From: Atopsyche davidsoni
Lineage: Eukaryota > Arthropoda > Insecta > Trichoptera > Hydrobiosidae
Direction: 5' to 3'
Assembly: GCA_022113835.1 (NCBI GenBank)
Contig: JAILWY010000016.1
Coordinates: 10,137,501 to 10,201,500, forward strand
DNA: 64,000 bases
This document shows, one piece after another, positions 23,270 through 34,875 of the stretch. The position numbers and the translations under genes were made by a program. The notes under the pieces were generated by a model, which worked only from the letters and a program-made list of their open reading frames with translations, ran no database searches and was not told the origin of the DNA. The stretch's first letter is position 1; the number at the start of each line of letters is the position of its first letter.

Positions 23270-23470
23270 GTGAGATGAGGTACGCGGCAATGATCCTCGG
23301 CACTCAGGCAAACGATCCCGGCGCGCCTTCGGTCGTTGTCTTCGAGTTTCGCAAACAGGCAAGCGGCATTCATCCGAGGGTTCAAATGTCTAGACAGGCC
23401 GGCGGACCCACTCCCAACTACGTGTGTGCAGCACACGGAGGGGGACCCTGTGTGGTTGTCTCCGTACTGA
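23270..23470. other. GC-rich island, unassigned
   Basis: A moderately GC-rich block with open frames in both directions (23251-23490 plus, 23254-23511 minus). No similarity was recognised. It lies directly next to the TIR element at 23515-23721. Confidence 0.3.
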
Positions 23471-23514
23471 TAATGGTGATAAGGAGTTAGCAGAAGAAAG
23501 CATACATACATAAA

Positions 23515-23721
23515 CAGGGTTAGGCAGGGAGGTGTGGATGATTTGAACGGGGCGCCGGGATACCCTTGGTGGATAAAGAGTGGTGGGGGGTATCTGCCCG
23601 TCAGAAGATTTTTGTAATGGCAAAACCAAGTTACACATATAAAAAATAAAATTTAAGTTTCGTTGAAAAATGAGTGTGCAACTGTTATTATAAATCATCC
23701 AGACCTCCCTGCCTAACCCTG
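23515..23721. mobile_element. 207-bp MITE with 30-bp terminal inverted repeats
   Basis: The left end reads CAGGGTTAGGCAGGGAGGTG then TGGATGATTT. The right end is its complement with one mismatch, ending CCTGCCTAACCCTG. The interior is non-coding. Flanks (tacataaa and tatttcta) do not give a clear target duplication. The CAGGG start is compatible with hAT, but the superfamily is not settled. Confidence 0.75.
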
Positions 23722-25789
23722 TATTTCTAAAAATATTCGTTATTAAACTTTGTGCTCCTGTGACGTGGGGTACAAATCTGATGTTCAAACCCCTATACCA
23801 CTTTATACACAAAAATTTCAGTAAAAAATATAATTGATATCTTTAAATCATTCATGAACTAAAAGCGTATAGTTTAATCAGTTTTTAATCAATTAAAGTA
23901 AAAAAAAAAAGAAAATACGAAAAGAAAACTCAGCACTTAATTAGGTTAATCAAGAGAATGACAATCACAAAATATTTAATAACTCCATTTGAGTGATTTT
24001 GACATCACATAATTCAACGTACTATATGCGAAAATGAATGGTTTCACGATAAAAAGACTTAAATATTTTCCAAAATTTAAATATTTATAAATAAGATAAC
24101 ACAATTAAACGTAAAGAAATGTATTTAAAAACAAATAAAATTGATGTCTATAGAATATGATGATGCTATTGATAAATACATATATACCAATGGTAATATT
24201 ATTTAAATGATAAAATAACACAATCGGCGAAATTAAAGCATTTGAGTTTAAAGTTTGCGCCAGGCTCGAGTGATTGAAGACCTGAACTGATTTGTTTGCG
24301 AATTAATGATATCTCTTGGACGATATCCAATGCAAGCAATGTGCATCCAATAAATGCATCTCTAATACATAACAAGGATTGATACAGCCGGCGCATCGGA
24401 TCGCTGGGTGGAAGAATACTTTAAAAAGGTGATGCAAAAACAAATACAATGATATTAGAATTTGTATCACGTACTGCAGTTTTAATGCATATAAATAACG
24501 ATTTCAAATAAAATAAGTTATTGCAGTGTAGCTTAAAAAAGCATACCAAAGAAACAGGATATCTAAGAACTTCGTAATATGATAAATATTCAAATCATAT
24601 AAAACTTTAAGCTTATTCATAATAAATATTAATTTTAAAATCACGATACTTGTAATAATAAATACAAGTGAACAAAAACATACCAAAAGAGCACATTAAA
24701 ATATTCTGTTCATTTTTTTAAAAAAGATTTTAAAATAAACACAAAAACTGTTTGAAAAAAATATTTTCAACATCAGAATAATTATGAGTTTGAAAAATTG
24801 ATAACATTTTGCGCTCATTTAAAAAACTGTAACTAAACCGCATTGTTTAGGTCACAACCTCCGTCGAGTAATGCGTGTTTGCATGTAAAAAAACCACTAT
24901 AAAATCAATTGCAAGATTGGACTGCCTAACGACCAATTTTTTTATCCAAAATATCTCCATCGTTAGCAAAAAATAAAACTGAAGCGAATTTACACCTATA
25001 AATATTTGGCGTGAAAATTTCATGCACTTAGTTCATGAAATATTGTATACATTACTCAGGTTTTAAGCTTATCACACGTGGCAGCAATAACCAAATACTA
25101 ATTATTCAAACCGCAGTTTCAGAGTGACACGTGGTAGAAAATTGTTTTATATCATTAGTGCCAGCAGCTCCAGGTGCAATTAATCCAAAACTAAAATATG
25201 AATAAATAGTGTGCTAATTCCGAATACCCAACAACCCTGGATCGTCAACGGGGCCAGGTAGCGCAGCCCACAAAGGCGCCGCATCAAAAGCTCTCCATCA
25301 GAGCAGCCGGGGGTGGGGTTAGGTGTACTCCGGGACGGGGTGAGTCAACGCCAAATCACCACAGCCGTGCCAATCGTTACAGGTCACAGGTATTTACCCG
25401 CCGGGGTAAATTCGTAATGCCACCTTTATTCGGTTCAGACCACCACAACTCAACCGCTGATTTCATTAAAAACAAGAATGTATAAAATATATATATTGCA
25501 TAATAAAAACAAACATTTGAGATAAATTATGTTACGATAAATGTAATAATAATAAAATATATAGCGAAAAAAAAATAACGAGCTTTTCAGCATTGGGTGA
25601 AAAGATATTAAACTTTCTTGCAATTATAACCAAAATACGAATTACATGAAAACTATTTTTAAATATAATATCTTTACATAACTAAAAAATGAGAATTTTT
25701 TTAGTTAAATAAAACCAACTAAATTAAAAAAAAATCAAGCCTTGTGAAATGCAATCGAAAATTGACTGAATGAAAGGCCGAGTGCAGTG

Positions 25790-25960
25790 AGTGAGTGAGT
25801 CGGGGTGACGGCTCGGCGCTGCGGGGCGGGGAGGGAGGCGGGGCAGGGGGGGGTGGGGGGTGCCAGGGCGGGGGGAGGGGCTGCGGGGCGGGGCGGGGCG
25901 GGGAGGCGGGGCGGCCCGGGGCGACGACCCCGCGCAGCTGATCTCGACAGGACCGGACGG
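25790..25960 (+). other. G-rich low-complexity island with G-quadruplex potential and an octamer
   Basis: GAGT repeats (25788-25801) lead into about 120 bp of gggcgggg-type sequence on the plus strand, with many runs of four or more G. It is C-rich in the sense of the RanBP transcript. A POU octamer ATTTGCAT (25992-25999) lies at the right border. Open frames here are compositional. Confidence 0.55.
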
Positions 25961-26959
25961 GATGTGCAGCCAGTGCAACTGGAACGACTTCATTTGCATC
26001 AAGGGGTTCGGGAAAAAAAACAACGCAAGCTTGCACTTCTGCATAATTTAATATTGTCTCCACTAGAAAAATATTTATACTTATCTCCCCCTTTAAAATA
26101 TACACACCTATTGAGACGGACTTATCGTACTTGGATGTTGAAATAAATAAAAATTTATTGTCTACTGTCACCTAAAAAGTAAGATTTTTTTCAATAGAGA
26201 TTTCAACATTTAAAGCATTGACATCTGTTTAAACAGCATTAATGCTGATTGATTCCTTCACAAGGAATGCTAAAAAATAAAATATTCATAGGTTGGGTTA
26301 GTAACTCGACAGTCGATTGAGGAGTCCTCCCTGTGACACCTGTCATGACAGATGAATTATAAACTGACGATTTGGATTACGCCCGGTTTCAGTTTTGTTT
26401 TGCAGAAACGAGCTATCCAAATTGATTGCCCCTGTGTAAATTATTTTACAAAAAATAAAAAAAAAAAAAAGATAGGAAAATATCGAGATTTTAACAAAAC
26501 CCGACAGAAAAGTATGATATGGTTATATAATAAAAAGCAGTGGGTCGACACTCATGATGCTGCGAGTCGCCAAAGCCCAATAAGAAAAAAAAAACACACC
26601 TAGAAAAATAAACTTCCAAGTATTCCTATTGTATAGAAAAAAAATCTAGAACTTCTACAAGTCTTACGAATTGTGATAAGATAGACAACAACAAATTTTC
26701 CGAGCTATTAATTTGAGTGTCCAAATTTTCGTGGCAAAACTATCACATCTGTTTCCCTTTCCGTTTCCGAGCAGCTCATCACGGGCGAGCCCAACAAAAA
26801 GGAAACTCTACAAATATATTCATGTATAATACATGCCGCGAACAGACCGTTCAGTTTATAAATATAAATCGGCTAATCAACAATACATGTTATCTGTGTA
26901 TTTTGGGAACTGTGCATCGCTGCACATTTTTCGCTTGTAACTTTTCGCCAATCGTGAAT

Positions 26960-27070
26960 TTGAAAGGCCTCCACCCGTCACCCCGTCACCCCATCACCCC
27001 GCCACCCGTCACCCTGCGCCCCGAGCTGGCCGGTGCTTGAAGGGAGTTCGGCGGAGCGCGATATGCAGGC
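26960..27070. repeat. GC-rich island with 9-bp CACCCCGT minisatellite
   Basis: Positions about 26970-27017 hold roughly five units of gtcaccccX/gccacccgt. GC-rich non-repetitive sequence follows to about 27070. Confidence 0.6.
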
Positions 27071-27722
27071 GCACAGTGTTTAGTGCGCTGCGGATGTATA
27101 GAGCCTTCGCACAAAGTGTACCGAGAATTCGCGTACACCTGCTGTGGAATAAATCGCTTGTATTTCAATATGACGGGTTTTGAAAAATATATACAACAAT
27201 GTCGCCTCCACAGGATGTAACGGTAGGTTTTCATAAAAGTCATGGGGCCGCAAGTGAAAGATAAACACATGACGAAATGAACTCATGAAAAATTGTTGCG
27301 TATCTGTTTAATTCATTACATCTCCGACTTCGACTTTAAAATAAGAAAATAAAATGTAATCGAATTGTTAAAAAAAAGTGTGAGGTGTGACCGATCTACC
27401 CGAAATAGCATTTAACAATAAACAATAATATAAAATCTTACCGTCATAAATTAACATTGCTACTTTTATAGTTTATGGCATTTATAAGGGAAAACATTCG
27501 CCACCGCGACGTGCATAATAAATCCGCCGCGATAGTTGTGAGAATAGCTTCGCGCGGACCACGCGAATGTTTCAGTCCGCTGCTGATGCCTGAGGTCTGA
27601 TACCGGCAAAGCGTACTACACACGCCGCGACACAACTGACAATCGAACGGTGATTAACCGATATTGGTCTCTTAATTTTGAGAAGTCTTATGGTTTTACC
27701 TATGATAACGCAAAATATCCAA

Positions 27723-27768
27723 AGATGGTAAAAAAAGCGTAGCATACTCATATTTTGGCCATCCATGT
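27723..27768 (+). repeat. SINE-like family B, 5' part (interrupted)
   Basis: The head agatggtaaaaaaagcgtag then catactcatattttggccat matches the family B start. The element resumes at about 28059 after the LINE fragment. Confidence 0.6.
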
Positions 27769-28058
27769 TCTTGTTGGGCTTTTTCGGCGGAACACTAGAG
27801 TGTACCTTCTTTAACGCCGTGTCACCGGGGGGTTTTTATTGGGGTGTAGAGGCAGTCTTCGAAGTTGAAATCGAGGAGTGCATTGATGGAGGGGTTTGGT
27901 ACTAGAGCTATGAAATTATGAAAGGAACCTACAAGTTCGATAATGACTTCATGAATTGTTTGTAGGTTGGTGTCTCGATGGAGTTGGGAATTTTGGATGA
28001 ACCAAGGGGCGTTAAATGCCCAGCGGAGGATTCTATTTTGGATTACCTGGAGTGGCTT
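27769..28058 (-). pseudogene. Jockey-type LINE, 5'-truncated 3' end of ORF2
   Basis: The minus-strand frame is open for 76 codons and ends at a natural stop (27822-27824). It reads KPLQVIQNRILRWAFNAP, then WFIQNSQLHRDTNLQTIHE, and later VPNPSINALLDF. The NAPW and LHRDLN-like motifs are the hallmark of the C-terminus of reverse transcriptase proteins of jockey-type non-LTR retrotransposons. About 50 bp of 3' sequence follow the stop, without a poly-A tail. Everything upstream of the last 77 codons is absent. It is inserted into a SINE B copy. Confidence 0.85.
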
Positions 28059-28160
28059 ATATTTTCGTAATTACCAAATACTGCAGCTGATAGTCCAGAA
28101 AAAATTCAAGGAAAAAAAAAGTTGGGAGTACAGCCGAATTAGTTAGACTAGCCCGGGATA
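28059..28160 (+). repeat. SINE-like family B, 3' part (interrupted)
   Basis: After the LINE the B sequence resumes with attttcgtaattaccaaata, ctgcagctgatagtccagaa and gtacagccgaattagttaga. The shared tail is missing. Confidence 0.65.
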
Positions 28161-28196
28161 AATAAAATAAAATTAAACAATGCATAATAAGATCGC

Positions 28197-28576
28197 TCCC
28201 CCATTCTGTTGGTTGTGCAAGGCTGCCATTCTGTACTCTGAGCGTGTGCAAAAGATCGGTAATGAAGTAGTGGACTTGGAATTATTGTGGAGGGATGTGC
28301 TCTGGAAGTACGCGGGGGAGCTCCCGTTATTGTTACTGTAGCCCGCTGCAGAAGGAGTATCATATCTAAACGCCAGAGTTTTGTAATGAGAGGGTTATAT
28401 AATAATGCTATTGGGCAGCAGCAATACACAGACGTTTCCTTCGAATATAAAACTGCGGTGTATAAGAATCCGGGGACCCATTGCACTCCTCTTCCTCTTA
28501 AAAAAAACCACGAACAGTGGCTCGGTGGAATGGTCGCCAACCTCCTCTGGGGAGAGGCACTCGATGAAGACGAATA
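28197..28576 (+). repeat. SINE-like family A, full-length copy
   Basis: It aligns along its length with 17731-18122. Landmarks are gccattctgtactctgagcg, aaaagatcggtaatgaagta, tctaaacgccagagttttgt, gcagcaatacacagacgttt and gaatccggggacccattgca. The tail is gaggcactcgatgaagacga. Open frames on either strand over it are not conserved between copies. Confidence 0.85.
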
Positions 28577-28639
28577 ATAAGACGCTGCTGGCTAGTAGCA
28601 GTTCGTCTGTAGGTTGTGTCGCTGCGTGTGTAGCCTGCA

Positions 28640-28800
28640 TTGGGGGGGTAACAGTCGCCACCGCTCGGCGCAGAGTTGACCCGCCGCGATAATTTGGCGG
28701 TGCGAGGTCCGCTCGGCGCGGCCGGCGAGTATTTCGGTCGCCGGAGTTTGGCAGGCTCCGTGGCAATGACCCCGGCCGGGCGCGCGCTTTGTACGGACTG
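28640..28800. other. GC-rich island, unassigned
   Basis: CpG-rich sequence directly after the family D right arm (cggtgcgaggtccgctcggc, ccccggccgggcgcgcgctt). Open frames run on both strands without homology. Confidence 0.3.
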
Positions 28801-29295
28801 CGTAATTTATACAATTTTCGATGCTCCTTAAGATTCCACGTAAATATGCAGATTGATTTTATTATTAATGATAATTATTATTCCACGGGTGCGTAGCTTC
28901 GCCCGAATATCGTAACTAGTAAAAACAAAGTATTCATTGGATTTAAAACATTTATCGGTGATTATGGTTTTTTTTTTTTGAATTGATTGTTTTCTTTGCT
29001 ACCGTTTAGAAATAATATATTACACTATCGTTAAAATAATCACTTAAGTAACCAATGTTTGCTCTTGGGGGTGACAACAATTTATAAGTTTAAAATATTT
29101 TTTTTAAAGAATAATTAATATATAAAAAGCAATGTTTTGAAAACACGCTGTTAAATTTCGTTCGGTGTTTTTGACTCACCCAAGCAACCGAGTGCAGACA
29201 ACTGAGCTGACCTAACCTACCCCACGACCTCCTTCATAAAGCGGGGATCGCAGACGTCTGCTCGATTCTTATTAATTATTCAAATAAAAAAACCC

Positions 29296-29319
29296 GTATA
29301 TATATATATATATATATAA
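29296..29319. repeat. (TA)12 microsatellite
   Basis: A clean TA run after aacccg. Confidence 0.9.
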
Positions 29320-30469
29320 ATTTCTCCTCACTGTGATGATAAAAAGAAAGCAACAGAAAATTCCGAAAACTTAACACTTCAAGTACGTTTGTTTGTGTTT
29401 TTCATATTAACCGTTTTTTAACACGGTCTGTATATAAAAGCGTTAATAAAATACTTGAATATATTAATCGTGATATACAAGCATGCAACTGATGTTCCCC
29501 TGCTGAACGATTAAAAATTAGCATGGATTTTTTCGTATGCGTAAAAAATGTGGATCTATAATCATGTGTACAATTTCTACGTTTTTTATGTAATATATTT
29601 ATATAAAAATAGTCGGTCCAGACATGAGACTTGATGAACGCGCTTCGTTAGCAACGTGAGTGGGTAGCGCACATCAATTACTGGATAATGGATCTGAATC
29701 AGAAGGAATTAGAGATTCTCTGCAACTGCGGCGTCGGCAGTTCTCATTTTCATTTGACTCTAATGCTCGACATTCACTACCAGATAAATTTGCACACCAA
29801 CAAAAATACTCAAAGCATCTGAAACGGAATACGAGGGATATACTTGGTTATTCACGATTTGATTCAATTTTAAATATTCCATTTTAATAAAAAAAAAAAA
29901 CAATTTCCGGCCATCGATGTTTTTTGACGATAAGAAGTAATGACTTAAGCTCCGACAATTATTTATTTTAGAGAAATATTATTTCAAAAAAGAATTATAA
30001 AAAAATGTTCAGATCGAAATAATTAAATGTGGTACTCTCAATATAATGTTTAAATAAACACAAATAATATGAAAGTTAATGTTGAAATGTGAGAATTAAT
30101 TGCACAGGATGTACTATAAATATAAAATATTGCGGAAATGATGAAAACATTACCTTGAATGCAGTTTATTTACTTCCTTTCCATCACTGACGCGCAATTA
30201 CTGTCCACAATTATATAACACAGATAGTATACTATTAAATCTACATTACTACTTAAATACACTGCAAAATAAATATTTACCAAAACAATAAATCACGTTT
30301 TACTTTAGGGTCACAATTACAACATTAGAATAACTAACATTAACGGCCAAAGCATCGTAATCTCCTAGCCAGTTGACTGTCAAAACTTGTTGTTTAGATA
30401 CGGAGTATCACAAATTAAACCAGGCTGTGCGGATACAACTGAGTTTGTTAGATGGTTAGTGCATCTCAT

Positions 30470-30575
30470 CTGCAGCCGCACTCGCCGCGGAGGTTTGCGC
30501 ATGCAGCGATCAGCTGTTCTACGCCAGTCGGGTGACGTCACTGCAAGCAATTCGAAGGCTTCGGGGACCGTGACT
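30470..30575. promoter_or_regulatory. Small GC-rich island with CRE palindrome
   Basis: It contains ggtgacgtcactgcaagc, with TGACGTCA at 30533-30540, next to gcatgcagcgatcagctgtt. No coding similarity was seen. Confidence 0.3.
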
Positions 30576-32514
30576 CGCAAAACAAACGTTACACATATTT
30601 TTAATGAGATAAGTTATCGGTTGCTATATAAAAACGTTTGCTTGTCATACGCTTGAAAATAGGACCCTCAGGAAGACGGGCGTGGCACTAGGCAAGGGTG
30701 CACAAATATCATTGCTCATTAAATCGAATATTCGTAACTCTTCGATTAGGAAAATCCGATAATCGAAAAAATATCAACGACTTAAGAAATAAGAAGTCCA
30801 AGCATCCCTGAATTAAATTTTAAAAAAAGCCGCACAAAAATAATGATTGAAGCCAGAAAACGGTTTTGTTAGTTTAAAAAATATTTTTTTGTAAAAAGTA
30901 TTCATCATGGCACAGAATTATACTATTTGTTGATAGTTAGTTAGCAATTAATATCGTATATGTTGATACTATTTCTTTACAAAGCAAACGTTTAATCTCT
31001 AAATTCATAATAGTCATAACTTTTCCGGGCATTGTATGAGATGTACTCAATCAGGTGCAGCGAGCGGAAATTGTATAAATGTAGTTCCAGTTTAAAAGGG
31101 CCGCTGCCTGTGCCAGCCGCGGCAGTAAATCTATTTGAAAGCATAATCAGATTGCGAAACAGAAAACCTTACAAGCATCACGGAATAATCCAATTTGCTT
31201 GCAGTTGGACTGTTGCGTCCGCGCGTGCCATGCAACTGCATGCAACTTGCAGCCTGCAGCATCGGCGCATCTCTTCAAGTACCATTGCAATACTCACTAG
31301 AGCAGCGAGCAGCCTAGTGAATGCGTCCAGTTTCTAAAAGGCTGATTAACGTTGACAAGTTATCAAATTTTTCACGTGAATTGCGCAATTTCACTTTTAG
31401 TTTTTTTTTTTTACTTATGATTAACACGGTATAAGATTTATCCGATTCTTACGTTTATATAGCAAAATGTGGAATGATGTCACCGATTTGGCATGTGTAT
31501 CAATACATTAACAATAAATTAGGAGACTTAATTTTAATTTCTAAAATCGATTCTGAAAACAAAAATATTTAATTTTTATGTAAAAAAAAAATTTAATCAC
31601 GTTTTAAGTGTTTTGAAAGATAACAAATTTATCTTAAAAAAATGAAAGGGAAAAAAATACAGTTGAAAAACATCACTGTGATAAATACTAAATCATATTT
31701 ATTGGGCTAAAAGAGACCTCTGATGCCACGCACATTTTGCTATGCACGGACACTATCTACCCCGAGAGAGCTCAACGAGTAGACAAAATCTCTGTAACTG
31801 AGTCACGGCATCATTAAAAGCGTCTAAACTTTTTGATGCCTAAATTTACACGATGGGATATTGAACAAAACAAACAAACTGATATGTAGTACAAAAATGA
31901 CTATTTATGCCTAGCATAGGAACATTCTACTCTAGAAATAAACGTAACTTTGTTTAATATTTTATTAAATAAAATCTATGTGCAGCATGGGTTTTTTTAC
32001 TATCTAACGTTCCGTGCTTCAAAGGGTTAAAACTGACTGTACACCATGAAGAAACTGCGATTTTCCCGGCGCGTCGTGGCACGAGGATTGTGCACGTGCG
32101 ACCACTCAGGCTGGTCGAGGCAAAGAACCCAACATTTTACCACGGCCTAAACTAAATGTAATCTTAGCTACTTCAATGTACAAATTTCTCGAGTGTAATT
32201 ATTAATACAAATATAATTTTTAATTTTTAAGAGCAATTGCACCACAAGTGTAGCGCAGACTGTGTGATTTATTCATTTTAACAATAAATGCCTTCTCTCG
32301 ATGAACGGTATGGAGGTCTTCAATTAGTGGTTTCCTCATCTGTTTTTTTCAGTGAGTGTCGTCGCGACGAATGCATTTCACATAAGGCTGAGACATCACG
32401 TTTTTTTTTTTTATTCACAACTAGATTTTGGAGACCTAAATCGCCGTCACATCTACCTAATAAAATCCGAATTTGAGGTTTCGAAAAAATAAGTTCTATT
32501 AATGTTAATTTTAA

Positions 32515-32537
32515 AATATATATATATATATATATAT
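32515..32537. repeat. (TA)n microsatellite
   Basis: An uninterrupted TA tract of about 22 bp. Confidence 0.9.
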
Positions 32538-32689
32538 TGTAAAAATTTAAAGCAGTTTAGTATACAGGCACTCGAGCGTAAACTTCCTGCAATTAGTCTA
32601 ATTCAATAACATAAGATATGTGTGCAGTGGACTTTATTTAGTGCACATCGGCTGTCTATTGTGTTGTGTGGAGATGTAAAATTAGCATT

Positions 32690-32865
32690 GGCATTACGGT
32701 GGATATCGCGTCCATAAAGCGAACAATGGCGTCCGTATCGGCGGCGCGTTGTGTTGTGCCGAGCTGAGCAGGCGCGGCAACAATACGCATCCGCGGGCGC
32801 AGCCGTGCGCGGCGGCCTCAGCTGCCTGCACGCGCTGCGCCGAACTGACAACAGAACGGTAGCTA
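32690..32865. other. GC-rich island, unassigned
   Basis: A CpG-rich block (atcggcggcgcgttgtgttg, gcgcagccgtgcgcggcggc). The minus-strand open frame of 125 codons across it matches nothing known. Confidence 0.3.
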
Positions 32866-33922
32866 TCCGACAGCGTTCTCTTTTGCTCTGAAAAAACACC
32901 CACACTAAGATGACGCTCTTGGCTAACCTACCGTTCGGATGGATGTCGATTGTCCGAAGGCCACTGAGCCGAGGTATCATTTTATTTGGGGAGATACGTA
33001 CTTGTATATCTATTTATGTGCAATTTAGGTTAAATTGAGTAAAAGTATCAAAATTATTTTTTGTGGGTCCGTTATTTTGTGTCACTTAAGCACAGTACAA
33101 TAGTAGTTGTGTTGAAAATGACCAGTAGATTTCTTTGATAAGAAAGGAACTCGTACTTTTAGAACTGTTTAATTTTTATTTGACAAAACCCTCGGGGGGA
33201 AGACACAAGTGGATGTTACACGGTCGAGAGTGGTTGTTTTTCGAGACACGCCCCGTCCTTTCATGGTATTCCAAGTGCGAATTATCTATTCTTGAACTAC
33301 CACTTGTGACATAAGGGGGATCTTATGGATAATTTGCATGTTCATTCCGAGAAACCAATCTATAAATTATTAACTGAGAGATAACCAAAGAGTTAAGGAG
33401 CTGTCCGTGCGAAGCACATCATATAAGAATTAAATAACAAATAAACAGCGAAACAGAAGTGGGGTACAGCAATAGTAACTTTTTTTGGCTATATTTCCAA
33501 TGTCAAGACTCAACGGATCTGGGATTTGCTTTGTTGTAGACTATAAATCTCATAAAATATTGATTTAACCAGAGGGGTGTTTTTATCCTTTAAACCTGGA
33601 AGCCATTTATAATTTTCAATCAACAAAACATAGATTGCTTTACTTGGATTTGAATACTGACGTTTGAGCTTAACCAAAGTTATGATAAAGAAATTTGATT
33701 AAAGTAACCGTATTGGAAGTCCTCCTGGTGATTGTTCTTTCAAATGTGAAAGCTGAGCTGTTCCCATTACACAATCCCTACACTTCAGTCAGCATCACAT
33801 TCCTCTCTCGTTCTCAAGGTTTCACGGTCATTCACAATTTAATGGCGGTTAGGGTAAATTTACCCGTAAAACACTAAATCAGAATACGGGATTCAATGGT
33901 CCTCTGCAGCCAGACTTATACA

Positions 33923-34240
33923 CAGCAATAAATCAATCAGCGTTAATGGTTATTTAAGAACCCAAAGCGTGATACAGCAATAGGCTGGAGGTTTGAGAAG
34001 ACCGAGCCTTCAACAGCAAAATAGGTTGATGAAATCTATTACTTCTAAAGAACAGCAGAGAGCTTCTGGCCGTCTTTAACGTTGAAGACAAGACGAATCA
34101 CGAAAATTGTAATGGTTCCATTTTGTCTTGTGAAGCACTCCGTCCTGGAGAGACGATGATGAAGACAAATAACAAACAGACTTTCTCAAATACATGACAG
34201 AATATTAGACTGTGTGAAACCCTCGTAAAAGGTTGGTCAC
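33923..34240 (-). repeat. Dispersed repeat family C, copy 2
   Basis: Its complement aligns with 11977-12300 over about 320 bp, from ccaaccttttacgagggttt to gctgattgatttattgctgt. The two copies are in opposite orientation and 22 kb apart. Confidence 0.7.
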
Positions 34241-34804
34241 AGTTCTAAACTGTCCTCATTGGATCTGTTCAACGAGTATATGATTGAGCCTAGCTTGAAA
34301 AAAATGTACTATTTCGTGCCAAAGCTGCTGGATGTGAATCAAAACGATGGATTCCAAAATCAAAGATACTTATGCCGTTTATTAGGAATAGTGTATCGTA
34401 GGTTCGATTTTTCTCCATGCATAGCTGTAAACATATTAGAGAATCGACTATAGCATCAATTGGCATCCATTTTATAAATTTGCCGCAAGCGCGGACGTTT
34501 CTATTTAGAATATAACATGAAGCTAACTTTGTTTACAAAACCCAGAATTAGAATGTCGATGACTCTGCCTTGCCAATTGATAACAAGAAATCATCGCAAG
34601 CATCTCAAAAGGAATGAGTCGGACACCTTTTTTTAGAATCACGCTTGACCTCTGACAAAAAAAGAACAAATCATGACGACACAAGGCCGGCGCGCAGGGC
34701 TTTTATCTTGTAGGGCCGTAATAAATTACAAACATAAAAAAGGCAACCATTCTTTACAAAGAACAAATTTCACGTTGTGAATAAAAGACAATGGTATTGA
34801 TTTT

Positions 34805-34875
34805 TTTGTACTAGTCGTGGCCCGGAATCAAATCCGACACCTCGATGAACAAACCCGTGAGTAAACTGACCGGAT
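34805..34875 (-). repeat. tRNA-like sequence, possible SINE head
   Basis: The minus strand reads GGCTCTGATCCGGTCAGTTT, ACTCACGGGTTTGTTCATCG and a B-box-like GGATTTGATTCCGGGCC. This resembles the D-arm to T-arm span of a tRNA. It is degenerate and not a functional tRNA. Confidence 0.35.

Larger units (their letters stand above)
27616..28633 (+). mobile_element. Hairpin MITE family D, split by nested insertions
   Basis: The left arm (ctacacacgccgcgacacaa then ctgacaatcg) begins at 27616. The interior (ttatggttttacctatgata, acgcaaaatatcc) matches the middle of family D units at 44.3 and 63.9 kb. The right arm (gacgctgctggctagtagca to ttgtgtcgctgcgtgtgtag) lies at 28581-28633. The roughly 850 bp between the halves are SINE B, a LINE fragment and SINE A. 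Confidence 0.65.

Noticed and set aside
25719..26171. 150-codon Pro-rich frame on the minus strand
   Set aside because: Entirely explained by the G/C-rich low-complexity island; overlapping frames exist in four registers.
28148..28814. Open frames of 95-139 codons
   Set aside because: They run across SINE A and the adjacent GC island and are not conserved in the other SINE A copies.
30693..30810. Possible small hAT element (caagggtgcacaaatatc ... agcatccctg)
   Set aside because: Ends match each other only over a few bases and no 8-bp duplication is present.
33205..33320. Inverted pair acacaagtggatgttac / accacttgtgacataag
   Set aside because: Too short and imperfect to call an element.
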